NCBI RefSeq assembly: GCF_000308595.1
Contig: NZ_BAGA01000079.1
Location: forward strand, 1-64,000
Origin: Nocardia higoensis NBRC 100133
GTDB lineage: Bacteria > Actinomycetota > Actinomycetes > Mycobacteriales > Mycobacteriaceae
Length of the DNA: 64,000 nucleotides
Reading direction: 5' to 3'
Shown piece after piece: positions 34,293 to 42,724 of this stretch; the first letter of the stretch is position 1, and every line of letters begins with the position of its first letter. The translations under genes and the position numbers were made by a program. Under the pieces are notes generated by a model. It did not search any database and was not told where the DNA came from. It was given only the letters and a program-made list of their open reading frames with translations.

Positions 34293-35279
34293 ATGCTGCG
34301 CGGACAGCCCGACGACACGACGATCGCCGCGGCGCTCGCGTTGGCCGGGCGGGCGCCGTCGGTGCACAACATCCAGCCGTGGCGGTGGCGGACCGACCGG
34401 CACGCGATCCAACTGTTCCTCGACACCGAGCGGGCCCTGCCGCACACCGACCCCGACCTGCGTGATGTGGTGATCAGCTGCGGGGCGGCGCTGCACCACC
34501 TCACGGTCGCGTTCGCCGCGATGGGCTGGGCGACGGTGGTGACCCGGATGCCCGATCCGGCCGATCCCGATCATCTGGCGTCGATCCGGCTGGTCGCGCA
34601 TCGGGCGACCGGACAGGACGTGGAGATGAGCGCGATGATCCCGCGGCGGCGCACCGACCGGCGGCATTACACGGCGCTGCCGCTGCCGCCGGGATATCTG
34701 GGATTGCTCAGTGAGCGCGCCGGTGCGCTGGGGGCGATCGTGCGATTGGTCGACGACCGGGCCAGGGATCGGCTGGTCGCGGCGGCGCGAGCCGCGGCCG
34801 AGCGTCATGCCGGCGATCCGGACTACCGCTGGGAGCTGGCGCTGTGGTCGGGGCGCCACAGCAGTGACGACGGGGTACCCGCGCGCAACACGCCCGCGCC
34901 GCGCGCGATCGACGATCTGCCCGCGCGCCGGTTCGTCGCTCCGGGGCTACCCGATACGGCGACCGAGGCCGACCACGCGGATGTGCTGGTGCTGGGCACA
35001 CCCTCGGATGATCGATCGGCGCGGTTGCGGGCGGGGGAGGCGTTGAGTTCGGTGTTGCTGACCGCCACCAATATCGGGTTGGCGACGTGCCCGTTGACCG
35101 AGCCGCTCGAGTTCGAGGATCAGCGCGACCACATCCGCCGCGGCGTGCTGAACGGGGCGGCGCATCCGCAGGCGTGTCTGCGGGTCGGCTGGGCGCCCGA
35201 TACCGAGGATCCGTTGCCGCGCACGCCGCGGCGGGCGGTGACGGATCTGATTGCCGATGATCGGGAGCGCCCGGCGTGA
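34293..35279 (+). CDS. acg: Acg-family nitroreductase-like protein
   Basis: The product is 328 aa. It has the Acg (Rv2032/Rv3127/Rv3131) pattern: LAGRAPSVHNIQPWRWR near the N-terminus, RRTDRRHYTALPLP in the middle, and LLTATNIGLATCPLTEP in the flavin-fold C-terminal half. In M. tuberculosis these are DosR-regulon proteins that bind flavin but are thought not to act as normal nitroreductases. ATG 34293 has GAAGGA six bases upstream. It is divergent from devR and probably shares its control region. Confidence 0.9.
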   Translation: MLRGQPDDTTIAAALALAGRAPSVHNIQPWRWRTDRHAIQLFLDTERALPHTDPDLRDVVISCGAALHHLTVAFAAMGWATVVTRMPDPADPDHLASIRLVAHRATGQDVEMSAMIPRRRTDRRHYTALPLPPGYLGLLSERAGALGAIVRLVDDRARDRLVAAARAAAERHAGDPDYRWELALWSGRHSSDDGVPARNTPAPRAIDDLPARRFVAPGLPDTATEADHADVLVLGTPSDDRSARLRAGEALSSVLLTATNIGLATCPLTEPLEFEDQRDHIRRGVLNGAAHPQACLRVGWAPDTEDPLPRTPRRAVTDLIADDRERPA

Positions 35280-35346
35280 CCGATCTTCTCCCCGGTGACC
35301 GCGAGCGGCCGGGGGTGACCGACCGCTTCGCCACCTCCGGCTCGGG

Positions 35347-36162
35347 TCAGCCGCGGCGTTCGTACGGGATCTGTTCGCCCGCTTCGATCGCCACCGCGAG
35401 CCGGTTGCCTTCCGGCGGCAGCGGGCAGGTGGCGTAGTCGGTGTAGGCGCAGGGCAGGTTCACCGCGCGGTTGAAGTCCAGTACGACGGTGCCGTCGGCG
35501 GCGGGCGCGGGCAGGTGCAGGATGCGGTTGGCGGCGTAGGTGGTCTTGCCCGCGGTGGCGTCGGTGAACAGCACGGTCAGGCTGTGCTCGGTCTTGCCGG
35601 GGAAGGCGGTCAAGCGCACGGGCTGTCCGGCGACCTCGAATTCGACCTCGCCCGGTGCGTCGTAGACGTGCTCGAGGCCTTCCACGGCGGCGCCGACGGT
35701 GGTCGGTCGTGGTTCGGGGAAGGGCCGGTAGTGGCCGGTGAGCACCCAGGCGGGGTCGGGGGCGTAGGCGGGTGTGCCGCGGAATCCGATGCGCAGCGGG
35801 TGATCGGGGTGCCGTGGCCGGAGGATGTCGTGGCCGCCGCGCTTGGCGATCTCGAGGACGGCCTCGCCCCAGGTGGCCTCGATGCCGCCACGTTCGGGGA
35901 TCGGGTCGAATCGGTGTGTGCCGCGGATGGTTTCACCGTCGACGACCAGTTCCTCGTCGTCGGTGAGTATGACGGTCACGCCGTTCTCGCCGGTCGACCA
36001 TTCGCCGGGCGCGTCGGGGAAGCGTGCGGGGATGCTGTCCAGCCAGTGCAGGCCGGTGACGGCGAGGAACCCGTGCGGGGCGGCCAGGTTCGTCTCGTGC
36101 TCGCGGTGCCAGGTCTGCCAGGTCGCGGTGAAAGCGTCGAGTGCGGCTGCGGTTGTGGTCAT
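35347..36162 (-). CDS. DUF1684-family protein
   Basis: The product is 271 aa. It matches the DUF1684 pattern: WHREHETNLAAPHGFLAVTGLHWL near the N-terminus and a C-terminal block with LDFNRAVNLPCAYTDYATCPLPP and NRLAVAIEAGEQIPY. Members are widespread in actinomycetes and of unknown biochemical function. It starts at ATG 36162 after AAGGACCTCCC and is monocistronic or transcribed behind the LysR gene 116 bases upstream. Confidence 0.85.
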   Translation of the reverse strand: MTTTAAALDAFTATWQTWHREHETNLAAPHGFLAVTGLHWLDSIPARFPDAPGEWSTGENGVTVILTDDEELVVDGETIRGTHRFDPIPERGGIEATWGEAVLEIAKRGGHDILRPRHPDHPLRIGFRGTPAYAPDPAWVLTGHYRPFPEPRPTTVGAAVEGLEHVYDAPGEVEFEVAGQPVRLTAFPGKTEHSLTVLFTDATAGKTTYAANRILHLPAPAADGTVVLDFNRAVNLPCAYTDYATCPLPPEGNRLAVAIEAGEQIPYERRG

Positions 36163-36278
36163 GGGAGGTCCTTGCCTCGAGCGGCGCCGAGTGTTCGGCA
36201 GCGTCCGACCATTGCACCCGGATGCGGCGGGCGAGGGCAGGGTTGTGTTCACCGGGAAAGCAATTCGCGGCGGCGAGG

Positions 36279-37160
36279 TCAGTGGCCGGGCGCGGGCGGG
36301 GTGTCCCGGAAGGCGGGGGCGGCGCAGGATGCCGAGTGGCCCGGTGCGCGGTCGGGGACGATGACGCTGCCGGTGATGGTCATCGGCGGGTCGAAGGGCA
36401 GTGCCCGGATTCGGGTGGAGCCGATCTCGGCGACCTGGTCGGCGGGCAGGACCGTCCAGCTGACCGGATCGGAGCCGACTTCGATGATGGTGTCGCGGGC
36501 GGATCCGGCGGGTCTGCCCAGGCGGGGGTGGACGCCCGCAGCGTGGCAGGCGGTGACGACGGCGTCGTGCAGCGGTTGGTCGTGTCCGGCCGAGGGCAGA
36601 CGCAGGGCGTCGGTGGCGAGTTCGGCGAGGGTGGCCGTCTGCCGCTGCGCGGCCCGGTGACGGCTGGAGACGATCGCGAGGAGTGGTTCGGTCCAGGTGG
36701 GCAGGACGGTGAGGCCGGGGGCGGAGACTTCGCCACGGGCCAGGGCCAGGTCGAGTTCGCCGCGGCGCAGGGCGTCGAGCCGGGCGGGCAGGGGCAGGTC
36801 GACCAGCGCGATGTCGAGGTGTTCGGTGTGTTCGCGCAGGACGTCGATGCCGCGTTCCAGTCGGTGGGTGAGCCCCGCGGTGGTGCCGATGCGCAGGGTG
36901 CCCGCGGAGGCGGCGGCGACGATGCGGACATGGTCGGCGGCGGCGAGGGTGGCGCGGGCGGCGTCGAGGACTCGGCGGCCCGCGGCGGTGAGTTCGACCC
37001 GGCGGGCGGATCGGTCGAACAGGCGCACGCCCAATTGTCTTTCCAGCCTTGCTATCTGCTGGCTGACGGCGGGCTGGGCGATGTGCAGGCGCTCGGCGGC
37101 GCGGCCGAAATGCAGTTCGTCGGCGACGGTGACGAAGTAGCGCAGCGCCCGCAGTTCCAT
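36279..37160 (-). CDS. LysR-family transcriptional regulator
   Basis: The product is 293 aa. The N-terminal helix-turn-helix (LRYFVTVADELHFGRAAERL, then QPAVSQQIARLERQLG) is classical LysR; the rest is the periplasmic-binding-protein-like effector domain. ATG 37160 has GGGAGG five bases upstream. It is divergent from a luciferase-like oxidoreductase gene, with a LysR-type palindrome between them at 37199-37217, so it probably regulates that gene and itself. Confidence 0.9.
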   Translation of the reverse strand: MELRALRYFVTVADELHFGRAAERLHIAQPAVSQQIARLERQLGVRLFDRSARRVELTAAGRRVLDAARATLAAADHVRIVAAASAGTLRIGTTAGLTHRLERGIDVLREHTEHLDIALVDLPLPARLDALRRGELDLALARGEVSAPGLTVLPTWTEPLLAIVSSRHRAAQRQTATLAELATDALRLPSAGHDQPLHDAVVTACHAAGVHPRLGRPAGSARDTIIEVGSDPVSWTVLPADQVAEIGSTRIRALPFDPPMTITGSVIVPDRAPGHSASCAAPAFRDTPPAPGH

Positions 37161-37198
37161 CGCGCCTCCCACGACTCGGAAAATCCATCGTCCAGCGA

Positions 37199-37217
37199 CG
37201 ATAAGGTCAGCTTATCG
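37199..37217. promoter_or_regulatory. LysR-type operator palindrome
   Basis: CGATAAG-GTCAG-CTTATCG is a perfect 7-base inverted repeat that contains the LysR box pattern T-N11-A (TAAGGTCAGCTTA). Outer CCAG/CTGG arms extend it with a 3-base bulge. It lies 39 bases from the LysR start and 56 bases from the start of the LLM gene. Confidence 0.75.
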
Positions 37218-37272
37218 CTGGGCATGGAGTCCGGATCTGGTTCACCGGCGCCGCCGGTGGTCGAGTGGATCC

Positions 37273-38115
37273 ATGGGTATCGATATCGGGCGATGGGGCG
37301 CGAATGTGCGCGAACACGAGGTGACCGCGGCGGCGGTGGCACGGATCGAGCGGGCCGGTTACGGCACGGTGTGGTTGAACGCCTCGCCACCGGCGGATCT
37401 GGGGTTGGTGGAGCGCATGCTCGATGCGACGACGCGGATCGTCGCGGGCACGCGGGTGGTCAACATGTGGACCGCGGACGCGCGCATCGTTGCCGCCTCC
37501 TACCACCGGATCGTGGCGCGGCATCCGGATCGGCTTCTGCTCGGAGTCGGCGTCGGGCACCGCGAGGTCGATGCCGAGTATGCCTCGCCCTACCGGAAGC
37601 TGGAGTCCTATCTCGACGAACTGGCCGAGGCGGGGGTGCCCGCGGACCGGATCGTGGTGGCCGCGATAGGGCCGCGCATGCTGCGGCTGGCCGGGGAACG
37701 CACCGCGGGCGCCGCGCCCGCCATGGTGCCGGCCGGGCATTCGCGGCAGGCCAGGGCGATTCTCGAGCCGGACGCGCTGCTGCTGCCCGGTCATTTCGTC
37801 ACCCTGGAGACCGATGCCGGGAAAGCGAGGGCGATGGCGCGGGTGCAGCCGCCCGGGGCGGCGCTGGGCATCGTGAACTACGCGCGGAATCTGCGGCGGC
37901 AGGGATTCACCGACGAGGATCTGGCCGGTGGCGGCAGCGATCGGCTCATCGACGCGCTGGTCGCCCACGGCGGCCCCGCCGCCGTCACCGCCGAGTTGCT
38001 CGCCTATTTCGAGGCGGGCGCCGATCAGGTCGCGATCAGTCCGCTCGGGGGCGATCCGATCGACACACTGTGCGATGTCGCGGAGTGGCTGGCCGCGGCC
38101 CGCGCCCTGTCCTGA
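37273..38115 (+). CDS. LLM-class (luciferase-like, probably F420-dependent) oxidoreductase
   Basis: The product is 280 aa with the TIM-barrel pattern of the luciferase-like monooxygenase family: GYGTVWLNASPPAD, RIVAGTRVVNMWTADARIVAASY and HPDRLLLGVGVGHREVD (about 89-105). In this lineage such proteins generally use F420H2 rather than FMN. Substrate unknown. It is divergent from the LysR gene and shares its palindromic operator. Confidence 0.87.
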   Translation: MGIDIGRWGANVREHEVTAAAVARIERAGYGTVWLNASPPADLGLVERMLDATTRIVAGTRVVNMWTADARIVAASYHRIVARHPDRLLLGVGVGHREVDAEYASPYRKLESYLDELAEAGVPADRIVVAAIGPRMLRLAGERTAGAAPAMVPAGHSRQARAILEPDALLLPGHFVTLETDAGKARAMARVQPPGAALGIVNYARNLRRQGFTDEDLAGGGSDRLIDALVAHGGPAAVTAELLAYFEAGADQVAISPLGGDPIDTLCDVAEWLAAARALS

Positions 38116-38156
38116 CCTGTCCTGACCGAACCGGCCGGGCTGCGTATCGATTCGGA

Positions 38157-38657
38157 TCAGGTGGCGGTGGCGGCCAGGTGCGCTCCCCACGCCTGCGCGC
38201 GACGCAGTTCACCGTCGAGCAACGCCGTCGGATTGCCGACGACCAGGAAGTCGGCCGGCTCGGCGGCGAGCTCGTAACCCAACGTGCGCAGTCGTTTTCC
38301 GATGGTGCGTGCGGTCGAGCCGGGCAGTCGCCTGGTCGTGGCGAGTTTCGTGCCGAAGGCCGTGGCGCGGGCGTCCAGCGGTGCGGGCGCGGCCTGGGCC
38401 AGCCACGCACCGATCCCGGGGGCCTCGGTGTGTTCGAGCACGGTGGCGCCGCGACGGCAGGCGGTGCGAGCGAGGCCGAAGGCGTGGGCGGGGCCGCCGA
38501 CGATCACCAGGTCGACGGCGGCTTCGGGGAGTTCGGCGGCATCGGCGGTGGAGAAGATGCGCACGATGGTGCGCGCGCCGAGTCCATCGGCGATGGCTTC
38601 GGCGAGGGCTTTGCCGAGGTCGGATTCGTAGACGAGGCGGGCGCGCACGGGTGTCAC
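38157..38657 (-). CDS. Flavodoxin-like protein coupled to the universal stress protein
   Basis: The product is 166 aa. It has a flavodoxin-type alternation with LVYESDLGKALAEAIADGL at the N-terminus and VDLVIVGGPAHAFGL in the middle. The usual FMN phosphate loop (T-x-G-x-T) is replaced by SDLGKA, so FMN binding may be altered. The GTG start at 38657 overlaps the usp stop by four bases (GTGA). The coupling places it under the same DosR-like control and suggests a redox job in the hypoxia response. Confidence 0.72.
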   Translation of the reverse strand: MTPVRARLVYESDLGKALAEAIADGLGARTIVRIFSTADAAELPEAAVDLVIVGGPAHAFGLARTACRRGATVLEHTEAPGIGAWLAQAAPAPLDARATAFGTKLATTRRLPGSTARTIGKRLRTLGYELAAEPADFLVVGNPTALLDGELRRAQAWGAHLAATAT

Positions 38658-39583
38658 CGCGGCGGGAAGGTGTCCGTGTGCACGACCATGACAGGGCAGT
38701 GCGCCTGCTGGACGAGCGCGTTGCTGGTCGAACCGAGGAGCAGGCGTCGGAAGCCGCCGCGGCCCCGGCTGCCGACGACCACCAGCTGCGCGGGCTTGGA
38801 CCATTCGATGAGGTGATGGCGCGGGCCCGAGAGATACGTCTTACGGGCGACGCGCACCTGCGGATACTTCTCGTCCCAGCCGGCCAGTTGTGCGGCGAGC
38901 AGCTCGCGGGAGGCGGTTTCGATCTCCCGGTCGTCGATGGTGTCGGGCAGGCCGGTGAGTTGTTCGAAGCGCAGGTCGCTCCAGCAGTGCACGGCGATGA
39001 GGGTGGCGCGGCGTTCGGCGGCTTCGGCGAAGGCGGCGCCGATGGCGGCCTGGTTGTGTGCGCCGCTGCCGTCGATGCCGACGACGACCGGGCCGGTGCG
39101 GCGGATCTGGAGTTCGCCGCCCGTGGATCGCACCACGACGACGGCGCCGTGCCCGTGCGCGACGACGGCGGACACCGTCGAACCGAGGTAACCGAGGACT
39201 CCGGCGTTGCCGGTGCCCAGCACGGTGCACAGCGCGGCGGCGGAACGTTCGGTGAGCACTTCGGCTGCTGAACCTTCGACGAGTTCGGTTTCGACCCTCA
39301 CGCCAGGTGCGGCCTCGACGGCGAGTTGTTCTGCGGCGGCGAGGTATTCGACGCCCTGATCGCAGAGTTCGGTGACGACCGAGGGGATGAGCCGGTCGTA
39401 GGGGGTGAAGGCGGCGCGAGTGGCGGCCAGGTCCAGCGCGTGGACCAGATGTAGGCGCCTGCCGCGCGCTCGGGCGACTTCGGCCGCCCAGCGCACCGCC
39501 AGATCGCTTGCGGCCGAGTCGTCCACGCCGACGACCACGGGGGCGGTGTGCCGGTCCTGCTCACTGTTGTGCTGTCCGACCAT
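38654..39583 (-). CDS. Universal stress protein with two Usp domains
   Basis: The product is 309 aa. Two UspA-type domains (about 15-150 and 160-300) each begin VVVGVDDS/VVVGIDGS and each carry an ATP-binding G2xG9G(S/T) motif: GTGNAGVLGYLGSTVS and GSRGRGGFRRLLLGSTSNAL. Tandem Usp proteins of this kind (for example Rv1996, Rv2005c) are core DosR-regulon members in mycobacteria. A strong DosR-box pair lies 71-107 bases before the start. The next gene overlaps by four bases. Confidence 0.92.
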   Translation of the reverse strand: MVGQHNSEQDRHTAPVVVGVDDSAASDLAVRWAAEVARARGRRLHLVHALDLAATRAAFTPYDRLIPSVVTELCDQGVEYLAAAEQLAVEAAPGVRVETELVEGSAAEVLTERSAAALCTVLGTGNAGVLGYLGSTVSAVVAHGHGAVVVVRSTGGELQIRRTGPVVVGIDGSGAHNQAAIGAAFAEAAERRATLIAVHCWSDLRFEQLTGLPDTIDDREIETASRELLAAQLAGWDEKYPQVRVARKTYLSGPRHHLIEWSKPAQLVVVGSRGRGGFRRLLLGSTSNALVQQAHCPVMVVHTDTFPPR

Positions 39584-39653
39584 GAGAGAGGCGCTTCCTA
39601 ACCGAAGGCTGTGATAGTGCTCTCAGGCTAGGAACGTCGAGGGTTGCCGCACG

Positions 39654-39690
39654 GCTGCCGGAGGTCCCCGGGTCCGGGGCCGAAAGGCCA
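39654..39690 (-). promoter_or_regulatory. Tandem DosR/DevR-box pair upstream of usp
   Basis: On the minus strand TGGCCTTTCGGCCCC (39676-39690) and GGGACCTCCGGCAGC (39654-39668) match the DosR box well, and their centres are exactly 22 bases apart, as in many M. tuberculosis DosR promoters. They sit between the end of the Ddn-like gene and the usp start. Confidence 0.75.
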
Positions 39691-39719
39691 CCCTTCCCAG
39701 GGATCCGGGGTCGTCCCGC

Positions 39720-40148
39720 TCAGGCGCGGCGCAGGGCGATGACCGGAATGGTGCGGATACCTTCGGTTTTGGTGGCGTAGTCGCCGAATCCCGGCATGCG
39801 CCTGACCTGTTCGGCGAAGATACGGTCGCGGTCGGCGCCGGTGATCTCGGTGACGGTGACCGGGTAGCGCTCGGTGCCGCGTTCGATCTCGGCCCGGCCC
39901 GCGGCCACCAGATTGTGGTACCAGTCGGGGTTGGTGGGGGCGCCGGCCTTGCTGGCGAAGATGTAGATCAGGTCGAGGTCGTGCTCGTCGGGCAGGCACA
40001 CCAGCGGGGTGATCAGTTCACGTCCGGTCTTGCGGCCGCGGTGGTGCACCAGCACCATCGGCGCACCTTCGAACGGTCCGCCGACCCGGCCTTCGTTGGC
40101 GCGGAATTCCTCGATGATCCCGGTGTTCCAGTCCTTGGTGTCAGTCAT
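39720..40148 (-). CDS. Deazaflavin (F420)-dependent nitroreductase-family protein, Ddn-like
   Basis: The product is 142 aa. The split-barrel Ddn family motifs are clear: VLVHHRGRKTGRELITPLVCLP (about 33-54), KAGAPTNPDWYHNLVAAG (about 70-87) and FGDYATKTEGIRTIPVIAL at the end. Such enzymes use reduced F420 to reduce quinones or nitro compounds. ATG 40148 is preceded by AGGAGG at good spacing; the ATG at 40157 is too close to that site. It is the last gene of a run of minus-strand genes from 45213. Confidence 0.87.
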   Translation of the reverse strand: MTDTKDWNTGIIEEFRANEGRVGGPFEGAPMVLVHHRGRKTGRELITPLVCLPDEHDLDLIYIFASKAGAPTNPDWYHNLVAAGRAEIERGTERYPVTVTEITGADRDRIFAEQVRRMPGFGDYATKTEGIRTIPVIALRRA

Positions 40149-40205
40149 GGTGTTCATCCTCCTCGCGCCGGCCGGCGAGGGCCACGGGGGTCGGTGGCGT
40201 GTCGT

Positions 40206-40943
40206 TCATGCGCGCGGCCCCAGGTCGGTGCAGGTTTCCGCGGCGGGTAGTTCGGGGGCGAGGAACACCGTCTGCGCCATCATCCGGTAGCCGGACATCT
40301 TTTCCCGGAACACCTCGATGGATTCCTCGGGATGGACCGAGTCGATGACCGCGTGCGGGCCGATGGCGTTGAACTGGTGGCTGACGCCGCGGGGGATCTG
40401 CATGTCGACGAACGAACACGGGGGGACGATCAGGTTGTAGCGGGTGCGCTGGACGCCGGGTGGGACGTCGGGGAGGTCGTCGGTGAATTGTTCGGGCTGG
40501 AAGGGGGTTACGCCGGGGACATCGGTGACGACGAAGGGGGAGAGGCTGCCGACGCGGATGTGGGTGTCGGGGCCGGTCATCATGCGCACGAACCGCAGAC
40601 CGGTGTGCAGGTGCATGCGTGAGCAGATGCCGCGGTCGGCGGCGTCGTAGAAGTCCATGAGGTAGCGGTCGGCGAAGAAACCGTCGAAGGGCTTCTCGAT
40701 CATGTAGACGTCGCCTTCCTCGAAGACCTGGGAGCGGACCACGCCGTCGGCGTCGGGAGTGGTCGCGGCGGCGCTGAGCTTGGCTGTGCGCACGATCTGC
40801 GCGAAGGCGTCGACGACGGCGGCGGCGATCTCCGGGGCGAAGCGGGCGACCGGGGTGACCGCGTTGCGGCCCGCGTCCGCGAAACTCGCGAGATCGTGGA
40901 TCTCGTTCTCGTCGTCGGCGTGGTTCTTCAAGGGTGCTGTCAC
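40206..40943 (-). CDS. Cupin-like conserved hypothetical protein
   Basis: The product is 245 aa and no family is certain. The central part looks like a double-stranded beta-helix: MHLHTGLRFVRMMTGPDTHI, YNLIVPPCSFVDMQIPRGVS followed by HQFNAIGPHAVIDSVHPEE, with His residues placed as cupin metal ligands would be. The GTG start at 40943 lies 36 bases after the asparagine-synthetase-like stop, suggesting co-transcription. It could be an oxygenase or isomerase acting with that enzyme; nothing shows the substrate. Confidence 0.5.
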   Translation of the reverse strand: MTAPLKNHADDENEIHDLASFADAGRNAVTPVARFAPEIAAAVVDAFAQIVRTAKLSAAATTPDADGVVRSQVFEEGDVYMIEKPFDGFFADRYLMDFYDAADRGICSRMHLHTGLRFVRMMTGPDTHIRVGSLSPFVVTDVPGVTPFQPEQFTDDLPDVPPGVQRTRYNLIVPPCSFVDMQIPRGVSHQFNAIGPHAVIDSVHPEESIEVFREKMSGYRMMAQTVFLAPELPAAETCTDLGPRA

Positions 40944-40978
40944 AGTGCGAGGCTCCGTCGGATGAACACAGTCGGTGG

Positions 40979-42718
40979 TCAGGCGGTCAGGTCGAAGGAA
41001 CGCAGCCAGAGTTCCAGGGAGAGCACCAGCCACAGTTTGCCGCCCTGTCTGGGCAACAGCGCGCCCTCGCCGCGAGCCCAGGCGCGCACGGTGTCCCGGC
41101 GGAACAGTCCGCTCGCGCGGGCGTCGCGGCCCAGCAGCAGGTCGTCGGTGAGTTCGCGCAGGGGGCCGTCGAGCCACCGCTGCACCGGTACGCGCATGCC
41201 GCTCTTGGGGCGGTCGACGATGGTGGCGGGCAGCAGGTCGCGCACGGACTCCTTGAGGATCCATTTCTCGATGTCGCCCGCCAGTTTCAGGGTCGGCGGG
41301 ACGGCGAAGGCGTGGTCGACGACGGCGCGGTCGAACAGCGGTGCCCGGCCTTCGATTCCACTGGCGGCGGTGAGGCGTTCGACCTTGGTGAGGATGTGGT
41401 GGGCGCCCTTGGTGCGCAGGTTGGTGTGCAGCAGCTGGTTGAGCAGGCTGGTCATGCGGCCGGGGCGCAGATAGGGGGCGACGTGTTCGGCCGGGGACGG
41501 TGCGTCGGCGAGGGCGGCAAGCGCGTCGGGGGTCAGCAGAACCGGCAGGTCGGCGTAGCACTTGCGGTAGCTGTCGAGGTAGGCGCGGGCGCGGGCGTCC
41601 GGACCGGGATCGTCGCGGAACATCTCGAAGATCAGCATGGGCAGGTTCTTGGGGCCGCCGAAGACCGGGTCGCCGCCTTCGCCGTTGAGGGCGACGGTGA
41701 GGCCGTCGGCGGCGACGGCTTCGGCGAGCATCAGATTCGGCACGGTCAGCGGGTCGCCGACGGGGCTGTCGAGCAGGCCGACGGTGTCGGCCAGGCGGGT
41801 GGCGACGGTGCCGGCCGGGACGGTGAGGACCCGGTGGCGAGTGCGGCAGTGGGTGGCCACCAGGCCGGAGTAGCCGAGTTCGTCGGGGGCGTCCGCACCG
41901 AAGCTGATCGAGTAGGTGTGCACGGGATGGTCGTGCAGTTTCGCGGCCAGGGCGGTGACCAGGCTGCTGTCGATGCCGCCCGACAGCAGCACGCCGACGC
42001 TCTCACCGGCGGGCAGGCGGCGGGTCACGGCCTGCTCGAGCAGTTCGCGCAGGGCGAGGGTGTGTTCGGCGGCGGTGCGGTCGTCGGTGGTCTCCTGCGG
42101 TTCCCAGTAGGTGTGCTCGGTGCGGGTGCCGTCGGGGTGCAGGCGTACGCAGCGGCCGGGCAGGACTTCGTGCACGTCGCGTAGCAGCGTTTCGCGGCCG
42201 GGCAGGTAGGCGAAGGTCAGGAAGGAGCGCACGGCGGGCAGGTGCAGGCCGGTGCGCAGGGCGGGCCAGTGGCGCAGGGCGCGCAGGGAGGTGGAGGCGG
42301 CCCAGCCCGCGGGCGATTTCGCGTGGAAGAGGGTGCGGGAGCCGACGTGATCGCGCAGCAGCACCAGGTCTTCGCCGTCGATGAGGGCGAGGGCGAACAT
42401 GCCTTCGGCGGCGGCGATGCCGTCGAGGCCGAAGCGGGCGTAGAGGCGCAGCAGCAGTTCGCCGTCGGGGACGTGCGGGGGCGGCGCGTCGGGGCCGAGG
42501 CGGTCGCGCAGGCGGTCGGCGTCGAACAGGGTGACCTCGCCGACGGCGGTGAGGTCACCGGCGGTGAAGGGGCCGTGGGCGACGCCGGGGCCGTCGAGCA
42601 GGCCGAGCGCGTGCGGGCCGGTGACCGCGATCGGTTCGCCGCCGACTGCGCGCACGTGGGCGGCCGGGTCGGCGGGGTTCGCCGGGGCACCGGTCAGAAA
42701 AGCACACCATCGAGACAT
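40979..42718 (-). CDS. Asparagine synthetase-like amidotransferase without Cys2
   Basis: The product is 579 aa with the AsnB order: an N-terminal glutaminase-like domain (about 1-190) and a synthetase domain (about 215-560) with the PP-loop LLSGGIDSSLVTA and NGEGGDPVFGG. Canonical enzymes begin MCGI, with Cys2 as the glutaminase nucleophile; this protein begins MSRWCAFLTG, so Cys2 is absent and the nearest Cys is residue 5. Either the glutaminase is inactive or the protein forms another amide or lactam, as AsnB homologs do in natural-product pathways. It is adjacent to a hypothetical gene upstream and a cupin-like gene downstream. Confidence 0.82.
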   Translation of the reverse strand: MSRWCAFLTGAPANPADPAAHVRAVGGEPIAVTGPHALGLLDGPGVAHGPFTAGDLTAVGEVTLFDADRLRDRLGPDAPPPHVPDGELLLRLYARFGLDGIAAAEGMFALALIDGEDLVLLRDHVGSRTLFHAKSPAGWAASTSLRALRHWPALRTGLHLPAVRSFLTFAYLPGRETLLRDVHEVLPGRCVRLHPDGTRTEHTYWEPQETTDDRTAAEHTLALRELLEQAVTRRLPAGESVGVLLSGGIDSSLVTALAAKLHDHPVHTYSISFGADAPDELGYSGLVATHCRTRHRVLTVPAGTVATRLADTVGLLDSPVGDPLTVPNLMLAEAVAADGLTVALNGEGGDPVFGGPKNLPMLIFEMFRDDPGPDARARAYLDSYRKCYADLPVLLTPDALAALADAPSPAEHVAPYLRPGRMTSLLNQLLHTNLRTKGAHHILTKVERLTAASGIEGRAPLFDRAVVDHAFAVPPTLKLAGDIEKWILKESVRDLLPATIVDRPKSGMRVPVQRWLDGPLRELTDDLLLGRDARASGLFRRDTVRAWARGEGALLPRQGGKLWLVLSLELWLRSFDLTA

Positions 42719-42724
42719 TCGCAC

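Noticed and set aside
36141-38816. Plus-strand frame of about 890 codons over LysR and LLM genes
   Set aside because: Low-complexity shadow; the LLM gene lies in another frame with clear homology.
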